NCBI GenBank assembly: GCA_000238975.1
Contig: CP002295.1
Span: 372,001-436,000 of the forward strand
Direction of reading: 5' to 3'
DNA: 64,000 bases
Origin: Serratia symbiotica str. 'Cinara cedri'
GTDB taxonomy: Bacteria; Pseudomonadota; Gammaproteobacteria; Enterobacterales; Enterobacteriaceae
Below, one piece after another: positions 22,055 to 32,528 of this stretch (position 1 is its first letter; each line of letters opens with the position of its first letter). The translations under genes and the position numbers were made by a program. Below the pieces are notes generated by a model. That model saw nothing but the letters and a program-made list of their open reading frames with translations. It had not been told where the DNA came from and did not search any database.

Positions 22055-23902
22055 ATGATAACTTTATTAAATCGGGCAGTTGGGCTTGGTGTGTTGAGGC
22101 CTTTAGATATTCAGTTCGCTAATATAGTTGCAACAGAGGATCAGCCTGATATTTTCCTGGCTGCTGCTTGCGTAAGTGCGGAGGTAGGTATTGGTAATGT
22201 TTGCTTGATGTTAGATCAGATGAGGATGGGGCAATTGTTTACAGGATTGCCGCCGCAGTTGGCAAAAGCTATCTGGTTAGAAGCTGGGCAGCCAGATATA
22301 GCCCAATGGCGCCGTCGCCTTATTACATGCAGTGCAGTTAGTAACGGCAGTAGTGCTGCTCCTCTGGTATTGCAAGGTGAGCGTCTGTACTTACAGCGTA
22401 TGTGGCAGAGTGAAGGTGAGGTAGCGGCATTTTTTAGTAGTTCAGACGAGTATAAGTTAGTGGATGATTCTGAGTTACGCAATGTTCTCGATCAGTTATT
22501 TATCCCGACTAACGGTAAACTAGATTGGCAGAAAATTGCCGCTGCAGTTGCGGTAACCCGGCGCATTGTAGTGATTTCCGGCGGCCCAGGAACTGGTAAA
22601 ACTACAACTGTGACTAAATTATTAGCTGCATTAATACAGCTGCATAAGTGTATGCATTTACGTATTGCATTAGCGGCACCAACAGGTAAAGCAGCTACGC
22701 GACTGACGGAGTCTCTTGCTAATGCGGTTTGTAAGCTAGATTTAACCCCAGCGCAGTATGCACAATTCCCTACTGAAGCTACAACATTGCATCGACTATT
22801 GGGTATGCAGTTTAACAGCCAGCGTATCTATGATCGTTATGATAACAAGTTGGATTTAGACGTGCTTGTGGTAGATGAGGCATCAATGATTGATTTATCA
22901 ATGATGGCACGGTTAATTCGCGCTTTGCCAAAATATACCCGAGTGATTTTTCTTGGTGACCGTAATCAGTTATCTTCGGTAGAACCTGGCGCGGTATTTG
23001 GTGATATTTGTAGTTTTAGTGAACAGGGTTACAGTAAAAGTCGTGCTGCAGAGTTAAGTAGTTTAAGTGGGTATGTATTACGGGGGCAACAGGTACAGGT
23101 AGAATCATTGGTTCGCGATAGCTTATGCTTGTTACGCAAGAATTATCGATTTGACGCTAAATCTGGCATTGCTCAGTTAGCGCGCGCAGTCAATGTGGGT
23201 GATATAGCACTAGCAGTTAAAGTACTTAGTGGTGGTTTTAGAGATGTTATGGATTATTCTCTGGCTACAACTGAAGAGTATCAAGCGCTATTAGTAATGT
23301 GTGTTGCGGGTTATCAAAATTATATGGAGCAAGTCATCGTTCGGGATGATGCTATCACAATATTAAAAACATTTAGTAGTTTTCAGGTATTATGTGCACT
23401 GCGTACAGGATTATTTGGTGTTGATGGATTAAATCAGCAGATTGAGCTTGAATTAAGGCGCTCTAACTTAATTCAGAGTACGCAGGGGAATTGGTATCTA
23501 GGGCGACCAATCATGATTGAGCGTAACGATAGTGTGCTGGGGTTATATAATGGTGATATTGGCATTACTCTAGAAACTGGGCGTGGTAAGTTAGGTGTTT
23601 ATTTTCTTTTGCCGAATGGCGGAATTAAGTTAGTGCAACCAAATCGTTTACCCGCGCACAAAACTGCTTATGCGATAACTGTGCATAAATCTCAGGGTTC
23701 TGAATTTGATCATATAGCGTTAGTATTGCCGAACTATTTTCTATCCTTACTGACTCGTGAATTAATATATACTGCTATTACTCGCGCGCGTACATGCGTG
23801 TCATTGTATTCGGTTAGAGCAGTTTTGATAAGGGCTATTTGTACACGCACTTGGCGTTGCAGTGGCCTAATTGAACGTTTACGAGCCGGTAACAAAAGAT
23901 AG
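22055..23902 (+). CDS. recD: Exonuclease V subunit RecD (5'-3' helicase)
   Basis: RecD is the fast 5'-3' helicase of RecBCD. The protein has 615 aa (E. coli 608). Walker A is VISGGPGTGKTTTVTKLLA with Lys182; Walker B is VLVVDEASMIDLSMM; further motifs are IFLGDRNQLSSVEPGAV and the C-terminal AITVHKSQGSEFDHIAL and ELIYTAITRAR. The N-terminal domain that contacts RecC is present (LRPLDIQFANIVA). The gene starts 11 bases after recB, so the two are almost certainly co-transcribed, as in E. coli. Downstream argA and amiC, which should follow, are not detectable. Confidence 0.97.
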   Translation: MITLLNRAVGLGVLRPLDIQFANIVATEDQPDIFLAAACVSAEVGIGNVCLMLDQMRMGQLFTGLPPQLAKAIWLEAGQPDIAQWRRRLITCSAVSNGSSAAPLVLQGERLYLQRMWQSEGEVAAFFSSSDEYKLVDDSELRNVLDQLFIPTNGKLDWQKIAAAVAVTRRIVVISGGPGTGKTTTVTKLLAALIQLHKCMHLRIALAAPTGKAATRLTESLANAVCKLDLTPAQYAQFPTEATTLHRLLGMQFNSQRIYDRYDNKLDLDVLVVDEASMIDLSMMARLIRALPKYTRVIFLGDRNQLSSVEPGAVFGDICSFSEQGYSKSRAAELSSLSGYVLRGQQVQVESLVRDSLCLLRKNYRFDAKSGIAQLARAVNVGDIALAVKVLSGGFRDVMDYSLATTEEYQALLVMCVAGYQNYMEQVIVRDDAITILKTFSSFQVLCALRTGLFGVDGLNQQIELELRRSNLIQSTQGNWYLGRPIMIERNDSVLGLYNGDIGITLETGRGKLGVYFLLPNGGIKLVQPNRLPAHKTAYAITVHKSQGSEFDHIALVLPNYFLSLLTRELIYTAITRARTCVSLYSVRAVLIRAICTRTWRCSGLIERLRAGNKR

Positions 23903-25811
23903 AAAAGTTTAGTACAGGTTATAATATTTCAGTCCATAGTATTTTATTGCATAAAGAAGTTTAAAATTCTAAATGTATTTCTCTATCTGAAATATTTTCT
24001 TCATTTTTGTTCTGAAGTCTGTATAGCATTGCACTCTTAATAGTTAGGGTATCACTTTTTAACAAAAGTTAATTTATTTATTTATAACTTTATTTCTTGT
24101 GCAAGTTGTATATTATAGTGCCGTGTGATTCTAATGTATATAGTAACTATATTATATTGCTTATATCATTAATGTTACTCTAGTATAGTGGTTTGTTATG
24201 CCTATAAATACTATATTACTAATACTATATACTTTATAATAGCCGTAATACTAATATATTAAGTATTGCTAAATGTATTTGATTATTACAGGAAGAGCCT
24301 AATAATAAAGTGATTATTAATTTGTTATGTTTTACGTAATCTAATAACTACTTAGTTATATTTAATTTATATTAATTGTTAATTAATAAGCAACTTCTTC
24401 CTAGTTAAAGTTTAAATTTTTTTTATTTATTGATTTGGCGTTTAATAAATAATAAGCTAATAATTATAATAAGTTATATCATATTTTATGCTTAAAGATT
24501 ATTAATACTAAAAATTATATATAACTATCCTTTATAGCTAGGTGTTATTTAAATTTATTAATATCTTATTGTTGATGTATTAATGTAGTCACATGATATT
24601 TAATTTAATCTATATTTTTTTATTTATTTTATGAGTAAATTTTAACCATGATTAATATGATTATATTATTTATCTTATTTATTTTATACTTTTTATTGTT
24701 AATATAAACAATATATATTGTTCATTTATTAATTTTTTATTAAAAAATATATGTATAGTAGTGTGATGCAAGTTATAAAACAGATAAGTAAAATAGTAAT
24801 TAATACACTTATTTTAAAATTTATCTTATATCTTTTGAGTTAATATTTTTAGATGATTTTTTATAATGGCGCGTAATAATGGTAAAGCACAGTAAATTAT
24901 TGGAATCATAACAATAATTAGTTATAATTTAGAAATTTTTTAAGATTAGTAATACTATGATTATGATATTAATGTACTAAAGAGCTTAAAATAACTAAAT
25001 TATGTACTGTACTAGCTTTAGTAGCTGATTTATAATTTAAAAATACTTTAGTTAATAATATTTTTTAATTACTATAAATCAGTAGCTTTAGTGTATATTA
25101 ATCAAATTAGTGAATTTATATCTATAATAAATTTATATCTATAACTATATTAATTATATGTAAATATATCAAGTAATAAATAAGCTATCAATTTAATCAT
25201 TACTGAGAATTATATTTTAGTGATATGTAAGTCGGAAATAAATGCTAAGAGTTTTAAGTATTAACTTAAAATAAATAATTATCTTTTAAGGTTTAAATTT
25301 TATTTGTGCAATAAAATAATATAGTGAGGATAAAGAAATCATATTTTAGGTAGTTATAAGTTATGAGTATATATTAAATGTAAATTAATAATGTAGGTAT
25401 TTATTTTATCTCAGATGATATCTATTATTGTAGTAGGGAAATATTTTTTTATTAATTTATTATTGTTCATGTATATTCTAATATATATTAAAATATTATT
25501 AAAATACTTTAAGTGCTATCAATGGTATCTAGTCTATTAACATTAATGTTGTTAGCTATAGATATCATTAGTTTGTTGATTTAGTGTTAATGTTTAATAT
25601 GTTATGTACAATATTACAATATTAGCATTTATGATTTTAACCACTTAATAATATTTTGATGCTTGATTTTATATAGATAGAAACTATTTAGTTTGAAATA
25701 CACAATCTATAAAATTTTTTTAATTTTAGAGTCTAAAACTATAATAATTCATATATTAATGCATTAAATAAGATCTGTTTTTTGGGATATATTTTATAAT
25801 GCGCTTAAGAT
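23903..25811. other. 1.9-kb gap at the ancestral argA-amiC position
   Basis: argA (opposite strand) and amiC would lie here in E. coli. This is among the most AT-rich parts of the window, and I could read no remnant of either gene. No promoter, terminator or repeat stands out. If argA was here it is erased, so arginine synthesis through this gene is not available from this locus. Confidence 0.55.
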
Positions 25812-25888
<77 letters not shown>

Positions 25889-25902
25889 TCTTCTGAATGA
25901 GC

Positions 25903-25931
25903 ACTATACTCTCTGTAAATTTTGTTGCTAA
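25903..25931 (-). promoter_or_regulatory. Probable promoter of the initiator tRNA
   Basis: Reading the minus strand, TTAGCA (complement of 25926-25931) and TATAGT (complement of 25903-25908) are separated by 17 bases, and the tRNA begins 14 bases further on. The -10 box is a good sigma-70 match; the -35 box is moderate. The spacing to the tRNA leaves room for a very short leader, as is usual for tRNA genes. Confidence 0.5.
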
Positions 25932-26098
25932 ACTTTTTTTTTCAAATTTATTTAACAATAAATATTGTATACTGTATTTAATCATAAATCATTTAATTTT
26001 TATCATTATTAGCTATCTTGCTTTTATCTGCAATAATTTCTTTATCAAGAGGCGTTTGTCATTGTTTGGATAATAATCGTTTTATACGAGAATTTGCA

Positions 26099-27178
26099 AT
26101 GAAATGGTGTTATGTGAAATATATCTTTAGCGGGTTAGTTATTATAATTGCTGGATGTTCTATTAAGCCTACTGATCGTGGGCAACAATATAAAGATGGT
26201 TACTTGGATCAAGCACTAAAGCATGTTAAGAAGCCTAATATCAAGGGAGAATTACTTAATATTCAAGATTACTTAAATGAAGTTCTAGAGATAAAATGTG
26301 CCGCACCTTTGATTTTTGATCGTTACAATAAGACTTATCAGTTAGTAAAAAATTGGTTATTAGCGGGCGCTGATATGCGTCAATTAAAAGAGTACGGACT
26401 CAGCGCCGAACAGATGAGGGGTATCGATAATTATGGTAATGTTCAGTTTACTGGTTATTATACACCAGTGTTGCAGGTGCGTTACCCTAAGCAGGGGAAT
26501 TTTCGCTATCCCTTGTATCGTATGCCGGAGCAAGATAAAAAAACTTTACCTAGCCGCGCAAGTATTTATTCTGGCGCACTAGACGATTGTTATATTATAG
26601 CTTATAGCAATTCGCTAATAGATAATTTTATGATGGAAGTGCAGGGTAGTGGGTATGTAGATTATGGCAATGGCCAACCGCTTGTATTATTTAGTTATGG
26701 AGGTAAAAATGGTTATGCCTATCATAGTATTGCTAGGGTTCTGGTTGATCGCGGGGCTATAGCATCTACTGCGATATCTATGCAAGGGGTATATCAGTGG
26801 GCTGCTAATCATAGCGCTACGGAATTACGTGAATTGCTGGAGCAGAACCCTTCTTTTGTATTTTTTCGACCAGAACCTTTTACGACAGTAAAAGGTGCAA
26901 GTGTTGTATCATTAATTGCTAAAGCTTCAGTAGCGTCTGATTTTTCAATAATCCCGGCAGGGACTACATTACTTGTAGAAGCACCATTACTGAACAATAA
27001 AGGTAAATTCATTGGGGAATATGAAACACGATTAATGATCTCATTAGATGTAGGTGGTGCTATCAAGGGTCAGCATATTGATATATATGAGGGTATTGGT
27101 TTAGCAGCTGGTCAACTGGCAGGTTATTATAATCATTATGGTCGAGTATGGTTGTTGAGCAGTAGTGGTGTTTTGTAA
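26099..27178 (+). CDS. mltA: Membrane-bound lytic transglycosylase A (MltA)
   Basis: MltA cleaves the MurNAc-GlcNAc bond of peptidoglycan, forming anhydro-muropeptides, from the inner face of the outer membrane. I place the start at the ATG at 26099 (359 aa; E. coli 365), because the upstream in-frame ATG at 26018 adds 27 residues before the signal peptide. The mature N-terminus follows a lipobox, VIIIAGC with Cys20, then Ser, which favours outer-membrane sorting. Family blocks are NYGNVQFTGYYTPVLQVR, MEVQGSGYVDYGNGQ, NPSFVFFRPE and LDVGGAIKGQHIDIY, the last with the conserved catalytic-region Asp. The gene is divergent from the initiator tRNA as in E. coli and followed by a tcdA fossil. It needs Lgt, which is present. 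Confidence 0.95.
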   Translation: MKWCYVKYIFSGLVIIIAGCSIKPTDRGQQYKDGYLDQALKHVKKPNIKGELLNIQDYLNEVLEIKCAAPLIFDRYNKTYQLVKNWLLAGADMRQLKEYGLSAEQMRGIDNYGNVQFTGYYTPVLQVRYPKQGNFRYPLYRMPEQDKKTLPSRASIYSGALDDCYIIAYSNSLIDNFMMEVQGSGYVDYGNGQPLVLFSYGGKNGYAYHSIARVLVDRGAIASTAISMQGVYQWAANHSATELRELLEQNPSFVFFRPEPFTTVKGASVVSLIAKASVASDFSIIPAGTTLLVEAPLLNNKGKFIGEYETRLMISLDVGGAIKGQHIDIYEGIGLAAGQLAGYYNHYGRVWLLSSSGVL

Positions 27179-27290
27179 TTTTAGTGTCAAATTTTTTTAG
27201 CAGCAACAATTTGTTATTTAAACCTTTAACTACTGATTACAATATAAAGGTAATAGTATGTGCTTATATTATAAAGGTGATTAAAGCGTT

Positions 27291-28125
27291 ATGAACATAA
27301 TATATTCTGCTGCTTGTTTATAGCGTTTTGATAGTACAGTATAGCTTTATGGAGATTAGTGATTAGAATTTTTGTGCAGACTAGGGTTTATATTATTGAG
27401 ATTGAAAGGCAGGTTTCTAGGTAGTAGAAGCATTAGTGCTTACTGGAATTAGTGCTATTATATTAATTAATATGGGTAGTATCTGTATTACTAATGCTAA
27501 TCGTCAGATCTATGCATTATATCCGCATATCGGTAAGTTAAATCTAATATCAGTAAGTTAGATCTAAAGTTATGGCGGAATTTATTTTATTAATTAATCC
27601 AGCGTGCTGGTATCATATATTGATAATTTATTACTTCTAACAATATCAATGCATTATTAAATAATAATCTATAGTTATCTAATTTTCTTTAAGACGACGC
27701 TATTATTTTGACGCTATTATTTTACTGTCGTCGCTTACATGTTAGAGTTATTGCTATTGGTAGTGTAGGTAGATAAATTGATCCTGCTAAAATAGCAGCA
27801 GTCGATTTAGTAAATAAAATTCAAGATCTAATCGTCGATCTAGCAAATACAATTCAAGATCTAATCATAGCTAAGGATTGTAATCAATTGAAGCATGATT
27901 TCAATATATAGTGAAAGATAGTAAGGGTAAGTTCGGTATTGGGTATTGACTGTGTATTTTCTAGTGAGACCTTATTCTACTTACAATTAGATGATTCTGT
28001 ATCTGCTTTATATAGTATTATTTGATATTTAAAAAAGAATAAATGATAGAGCTAGGTTTGGTGCTATCACCATAGTGATTGTTACTTCTTGTTTCGTGGT
28101 TGTATTTTATATACTGAAACAGTGA
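27291..28125 (+). pseudogene. tcdA: tcdA (csdL) fossil, nearly full length
   Basis: TcdA is the E1-like enzyme that cyclises t6A to ct6A in tRNA. The fossil starts with ATG at 27291 (MNIIYSAACL, then TAG at 27321-27323 where the family has Gln) and continues RFDSTV-stop-LYGD, matching RFGGTARLYGE. At 27424-27540 it reads GISAIILINMGSICIT followed by NANRQIYAL, matching GIGAITLIDMDDVCVT and NTNRQIHAL. At 27777-27833 it reads IDPAKIAAVDLVNKIQD. Near 27,945-28,010 comes GIDCVFSSETLFY, and at 28051-28118 RFGAITIVIVTSCFV matches the C-terminus. Total length is close to the 268-codon gene, with several stops and frame changes. It sits after mltA on the same strand, exactly as in E. coli. Confidence 0.88.
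27801..27866 (+). repeat. 33-bp in-frame tandem duplication inside the tcdA fossil
   Basis: Positions 27801-27833 and 27834-27866 are two copies of one 33-base unit that differ at three positions. Each copy encodes a version of the TcdA stretch VTDLAKTIQDP (VDLVNKIQDLI, then VDLANTIQDLI). The second copy is closer to the family sequence at its variable sites. Because the unit is 11 codons, the duplication kept the frame; whether it arose before or after inactivation is not clear. Confidence 0.85.
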
Positions 28126-28199
28126 TAGCAAAATTGGTGAGTTAGATGCAATCAGTAGCTATCAATTATAGATTAATGGCTAATAGAGTAATAAGTGAG

Positions 28200-28650
28200 T
28201 ATTCGTGTTTATGAGCTTATAATATAATAATAGTTCATCAATTAATACTAGTGATTTTAGTTTTATCAATTGTTTTAGAATATTATTTTCTGTCGTCGTT
28301 AGCAATATTGTGCAGTAGGGAGACTACGCTTCTCTATATTAAAGCTGTAAGATGTATTCTTTGCCCTTATTTTTACTAGTGAGTGAGAATAACTGCTATC
28401 TTACAGGATGTATACAATCTATTTAGGCTTTATTTCGGGCAACTAGATTTACTTTAGTAAAGCTTAGTACATTAGTATACTTGTGTATATCAGTGCAATA
28501 TAAACAATCTTAATGCACAAGGGTGAGGTTGCTTATTATTTTGCTAATGGTGTTAGATGGTGTTCAATATACGCAGCTTCATAAAAAATTCATTAGTTAG
28601 TATATAATATGACTAACATTTAGTCAAGATGATTAATAAGACGATTAATT
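28200..28650 (-). pseudogene. csdE: Probable csdE fossil (sulfur acceptor)
   Basis: In E. coli csdE is convergent with tcdA and next to it. Reading the minus strand here, short stretches fit CsdE in order and near the expected distances: a Cys codon at 28471-28469 where CENRVW holds the catalytic Cys61; VARNK near 28,445 against VAENG; RLYTSCKIAVILT at about 28,420-28,390 against RIVRGLLAVLLT; and FNIEKRSL at about 28,345-28,320 against LFDELGLR. Stops and frame changes are frequent. The individual likenesses are short, so I rely mainly on order and position. The limits are estimates. CsdE carries sulfur from CsdA and partners TcdA in ct6A formation. Confidence 0.45.
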
Positions 28651-29591
28651 TAATCATTTAATTGGTAATTAATGTTTAGTATTGTTATGTAATATAAGTC
28701 TATATTTGCTAATGAAAATATTATAAATTTGTTATGTAATATATACGGAATTTGCGTAAAGTGATGCGCCGATAATCGAGGTCATTAATCTCATATGCAT
28801 GCATTTCATGAGTATATTAGGTAGTTTTAACGTAATTGTTAGTAGATAATTGTGTATATGTATTGCGTACCTTGTCTGATTAGTGGTATCAGGTGACCAC
28901 AGTTATTACAATATTAGTATCATTTAGATATATAGTATTACTAAATTTTGCTAATCTTAGATATATTTGTAGTTACTGAAGTTTATTCTGTTATTTTCCT
29001 ACCTTTGTTTTAACTATCGATGTACTGTAGTTTTATTTTTATAGTTGGGTATTTTTTGTGGACTCATATTATAGTCCTATTGCATACATGAGAGAATGTA
29101 GCTTTTTTAAAAAAAAATACGAATCTGCCCCGTATAGAGCAGTGTTGTATAATAGTGTATTTGTTAAGCTATTGATTAATTAATAACTGTTATTAATAAT
29201 TTTTGCTATTCATTTAGTAGTCGCTAAATATTTTATTTTATTGCTTGAATAATATAACTTTCGTAATTTGTGTTTTTATATAATGTAAGTAATAGAATAT
29301 TTAGTATTGATGTTTATATTTTTTGCATATTTCATAGTGTATAAAAATATTATTTGTTAAAATAATTTGATTCTGATATGGATACTTAAATTTCACGCTT
29401 TTATTATAGTCTTCTTTTTTCATCTTGTAATAATTAGGCTTAAGAAGATTATTATACGCCTTTAGTTTGATTATTATGAGCCTTTAGTTTAGTGATATAT
29501 TAATGCTTTAGTCTTATAAAGATAATTATTTTATAAAGCACGATATAAAGTTATAATTATTGAAAATATAAAATAGTGAATTTATAGTTCT
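28651..29591. other. Gene-free stretch containing a rearrangement junction
   Basis: On the left the order is that of the E. coli mltA-tcdA-csdE region; on the right it is that of dapD-map. These lie far apart in E. coli, so an old breakpoint is in this kilobase. I see no insertion sequence, integrase, tRNA or long repeat at the junction. csdA, which would come next on the left, is not readable. Confidence 0.5.
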
Positions 29592-30428
29592 TTATTTTTG
29601 ATTGCAGTCTATGTTACGCAAAAGATCATTAATGCTAACCTTGTTACGTGTATTGGTGTTAACTTTCTTGACTATTACCGCACAGTATAAGCTATAAGAA
29701 CCATCTTGTGATGGCAGATTACCAGGTACTACGACAGAGTTTGCTGGTATGCGCCCATACCATATTTTACCTGTTTCTCGTTCATAGATACGCGTACTTT
29801 GACCGAGATAAACTCCCATAGAAATCACCGAGCCTTTTTCTACTATGACACCTTCAACTACTTCGGAACGCGCACCGATAAAGCAGTTATCTTCAATAAT
29901 AGTTGGGCTATTCTGTAGGGGTTCTAATATACCGCCAATGCCTACGCCACCAGATAGATGAACATTTTTGCCAATTTGCGCACATGAACCTACTGTTGCC
30001 CAAGTATCAACCATGGTCCCTTCATCAATGTAAGCGCCAATGTTGATGTAGGATGGCATTAATACGGTGTTACGGGCAATAAATGCCCCGTAGCGTACAC
30101 TGGCTGGTGGTGCTACGCGAATTCCTGCTTTATAGAAGCGCTCTTTATTGTAGTTTGCGAACTTCATCGGTACCTTATCATAATAGAGGGTTTCCGCCCC
30201 TCCTGTTAACTTATTATCATTGATACAGAAATAGAGTAGTACGGCTTTTTTTAGCCATTTATGTGTTATCCAATTACCGTCTCTTTTTTCAGCAACACGT
30301 AGAGTACCATTATCTAATAGTCTTATTACTTGATTTACTGTTTTGCGAGTTATAGTGTCTGTGTTTGCTAGATTTATCTCTGTACGATGCTCAAATGCGT
30401 TTTCAATAATGTTCTGTAATTCTTGCAT
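29592..30428 (-). CDS. dapD: Tetrahydrodipicolinate N-succinyltransferase DapD
   Basis: DapD transfers succinyl from succinyl-CoA to tetrahydrodipicolinate in the lysine/meso-diaminopimelate pathway. The protein has 278 aa (E. coli 274). The N-terminal helical domain ([19 protein letters not shown]) is followed by the left-handed beta-helix built of hexapeptide repeats, from about residue 105 to 225: [20 protein letters not shown], then [19 protein letters not shown] and [20 protein letters not shown]. The product feeds meso-DAP for peptidoglycan and lysine that could be supplied to the host. It lies on the minus strand, separated from map by the glnD fossil, as in E. coli apart from the decay. 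It is the first gene to the right of the rearrangement junction. Confidence 0.97.
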   Translation of the reverse strand: MQELQNIIENAFEHRTEINLANTDTITRKTVNQVIRLLDNGTLRVAEKRDGNWITHKWLKKAVLLYFCINDNKLTGGAETLYYDKVPMKFANYNKERFYKAGIRVAPPASVRYGAFIARNTVLMPSYINIGAYIDEGTMVDTWATVGSCAQIGKNVHLSGGVGIGGILEPLQNSPTIIEDNCFIGARSEVVEGVIVEKGSVISMGVYLGQSTRIYERETGKIWYGRIPANSVVVPGNLPSQDGSYSLYCAVIVKKVNTNTRNKVSINDLLRNIDCNQK

Positions 30429-31109
30429 GCTATTATTTTCCTTATTTTTAGTAAAATGTTATATGTAAACTGTTTAAAACTTTATTTTTACAAGATCATT
30501 ATGAGTTTTAACTTAATTTAATGTTTTAACCTAATTCAACGTTTAGTATCTTATGTTTTGGATGTTTCGATATAATGTTAGTACTTTAGAATATATTATA
30601 TATTATCATTTACATGGAGGGTTGCTATTACTTATTGCTTATATTTTTTAAGAGCTGTTTGCTGTAGCATTTATTTAAAACTTAAGTAGTGAGAATAAAT
30701 AAATTTTGATGTATTTATAATAAATAGAGAGAATACATACTATTTTAGAGAGATGGTTTAAGAATCAGGTATATTTTATCACTTATGATATACTATTTGC
30801 ATGGTAGTATTGTGTAGTTAGATAACTAATTTTTAAGTAGTTATAGTTATTTATATGAGTTTATTTAATGCAGATCTTTGTTTAGAATGTTAAATGATAT
30901 AATTATTATGAGAGTTTTTACTATTGAGATGATTGTTTTTGAGGTGATTGCTGATAATAATATAGACACTAGCACTAGAGAAATATCTATATTGTATTTT
31001 CTGCTTGCTAATTAGATGCAATGTTACTCTTTAGTAATAAAGAATTATTTTAATAATATTACTATATTAGTATATGGTACATAAATAGTACATATTTATG
31101 AAATTAGTA
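30429..31109. other. Gap between dapD and the readable glnD remnant
   Basis: This is the place of the 3' part of glnD (ACT domains), but I could not read any of it. The DNA is AT-rich with stops in all frames. The dapD start has a plausible purine-rich ribosome-binding site (GGAAAATAATAG on the minus strand) just inside this gap. No clear promoter could be assigned. Confidence 0.45.
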
Positions 31110-31292
31110 GTATTTTATACTCGCTTAAGGGGCTGTGTATAATTTGTTCTTGCATCAGTTACAGATACGAGCCATAACGTATATCATTAGTGACTGAATT
31201 AATGCTCATCTTCTCTCTTAGCTACATGGTATTATGTAATATGGATATTTTTAATCTCGCAGCATAGTTTTGGCAATGTGTTTTGCGTCTCT
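31110..31292 (-). pseudogene. glnD: glnD fossil fragment (PII uridylyltransferase)
   Basis: Between dapD and map, on their strand, glnD should occur. The minus strand at about 31,290-31,250 reads KHIAKTMLRD, matching HDIAKGRGGD of the HD domain with the same spacing. At about 31,235-31,205 it reads NIHIT-stop-YHVAKRED, matching RQHLLMSVTAQRRD. At about 31,185-31,150 it reads TLWLVSVTDARTN, matching LRYLVCLTVADICATN. The segments are in the right order, with deletions between them. The interval from dapD to map is only 1.3 kb against 2.7 kb for intact glnD, so large parts are deleted. GlnD modifies the nitrogen sensor PII; that function is lost from this locus. Confidence 0.6.
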
Positions 31293-31293
31293 C

Positions 31294-31335
31294 TATTCTA
31301 TAGAGTTATATTTTTATTCTATAGAGTTATATTTT
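31294..31335. repeat. 21-bp direct repeat
   Basis: The string TATTCTATAGAGTTATATTT occurs twice, starting at 31294 and at 31315, a tandem duplication with a 21-base period just upstream (minus-strand sense) of the readable glnD remnant. The remaining 400 bases up to map hold nothing I can name. Confidence 0.8.
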
Positions 31336-31733
31336 GTGATATAATAAATTAAAGCATTAGATAATATAATTATAATTATTTTGCAGTACTGAGCTACTTA
31401 AATCTTATTAGATTATAAAAGTTATCACAGTATTAAATCGTATTGATTTTAGGATTTATATTGTCTCTCTTTGAGATGATATGATCTTCAATAAATAATA
31501 TTAAAATTGTTGCATATATTATTTTAATAGGGTACTCTTTAAACTCGTAATAAAATTACGACCCTTTAAGGTGTTATGGTTTAGAGCCAGTTAGATATTA
31601 ACGTCACCTTAACACAATAAATAATTTTGTTTGTTGACGAAAAGAAAATAAGTATTATATGCGTCGCATTAATAAAGTATTTAGCTCAAGCTAACGTGAG
31701 GTAAATGTGTAGTAGTAATCAATCTTATTTACT

Positions 31734-32528
31734 TTATATTTCGTGCACAATAATTTTAGGAATAGTGTCATCTTTACGCCATGTCATGATTTCGCAGCCG
31801 TTATCTGTGACCACAATGGTATGCTCATATTGCGCTGACAAACTGTGATCTTTAGTTTTTACGGTCCAGCCATCTTTCATAGTGCGTATGTGATAATCAC
31901 CGGCGTTGATCATTGGTTCAATAGTAAATGCCATACCTGCTTGCAGTATTATGCCAGCGTCGTCAGCATCATAGTGTAAGACTTGAGGTTCTTCATGGAA
32001 TGCTTTGCCAATTCCATGTCCGCAGTATTCACGTACCACAGAGAACTTCTCAGATTCGATAAATTTTTGGATTTCTTGCCCTAAGGAGCGAAGGCGAATG
32101 CCTGGTTTAACCATATTTAATGCCAGGTAGAGGCTTTCCTGGGCAACACGACACAAGCGTTTGCCTAAGATAGTTGGTTTACCTACAATAAACATTTTTG
32201 AAGTGTCGCCGTGAAAACCATCTTTAATTACTGTTACATCGATATTAACGATATCGCCATTTTTTAGAATTTTATTATAACTAGGTATACCATGGCATAC
32301 TACTTCATTCACTGAGATGCATACAGATTTAGGGAAACCATGGTAGCCGAGGCAGGCAGAGATGGCATGTTGTTCTTGAGTTATGTGTGTGTAACAGATA
32401 TGATCTAGTTCGCCCGTATTCATACCGGGGTTTATATATGGCTCGACGATATCTAGGACTTCGGCGGCTAGTTGGCCAGTTATGCGCATTTTTTGAATGT
32501 CATCGGATGTTTTGATTGAGATTGCCAT
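31734..32528 (-). CDS. map: Methionine aminopeptidase Map
   Basis: Map removes the initiator methionine from nascent proteins and is essential. The protein has 264 aa, identical in length to E. coli. All metal ligands can be seen in order: His79 in VVCHGIPS, the two Asp in VNIDVTVIKDGFHGDTSKMF, His in CGHGIGKAFHEEP, Glu in FTIEPMI and Glu in QYEHTIVVT. The gene is divergent from rpsB with a 392-base spacer, as in E. coli, where the rpsB leader lies in that spacer. No change in key residues. Confidence 0.98.
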   Translation of the reverse strand: MAISIKTSDDIQKMRITGQLAAEVLDIVEPYINPGMNTGELDHICYTHITQEQHAISACLGYHGFPKSVCISVNEVVCHGIPSYNKILKNGDIVNIDVTVIKDGFHGDTSKMFIVGKPTILGKRLCRVAQESLYLALNMVKPGIRLRSLGQEIQKFIESEKFSVVREYCGHGIGKAFHEEPQVLHYDADDAGIILQAGMAFTIEPMINAGDYHIRTMKDGWTVKTKDHSLSAQYEHTIVVTDNGCEIMTWRKDDTIPKIIVHEI

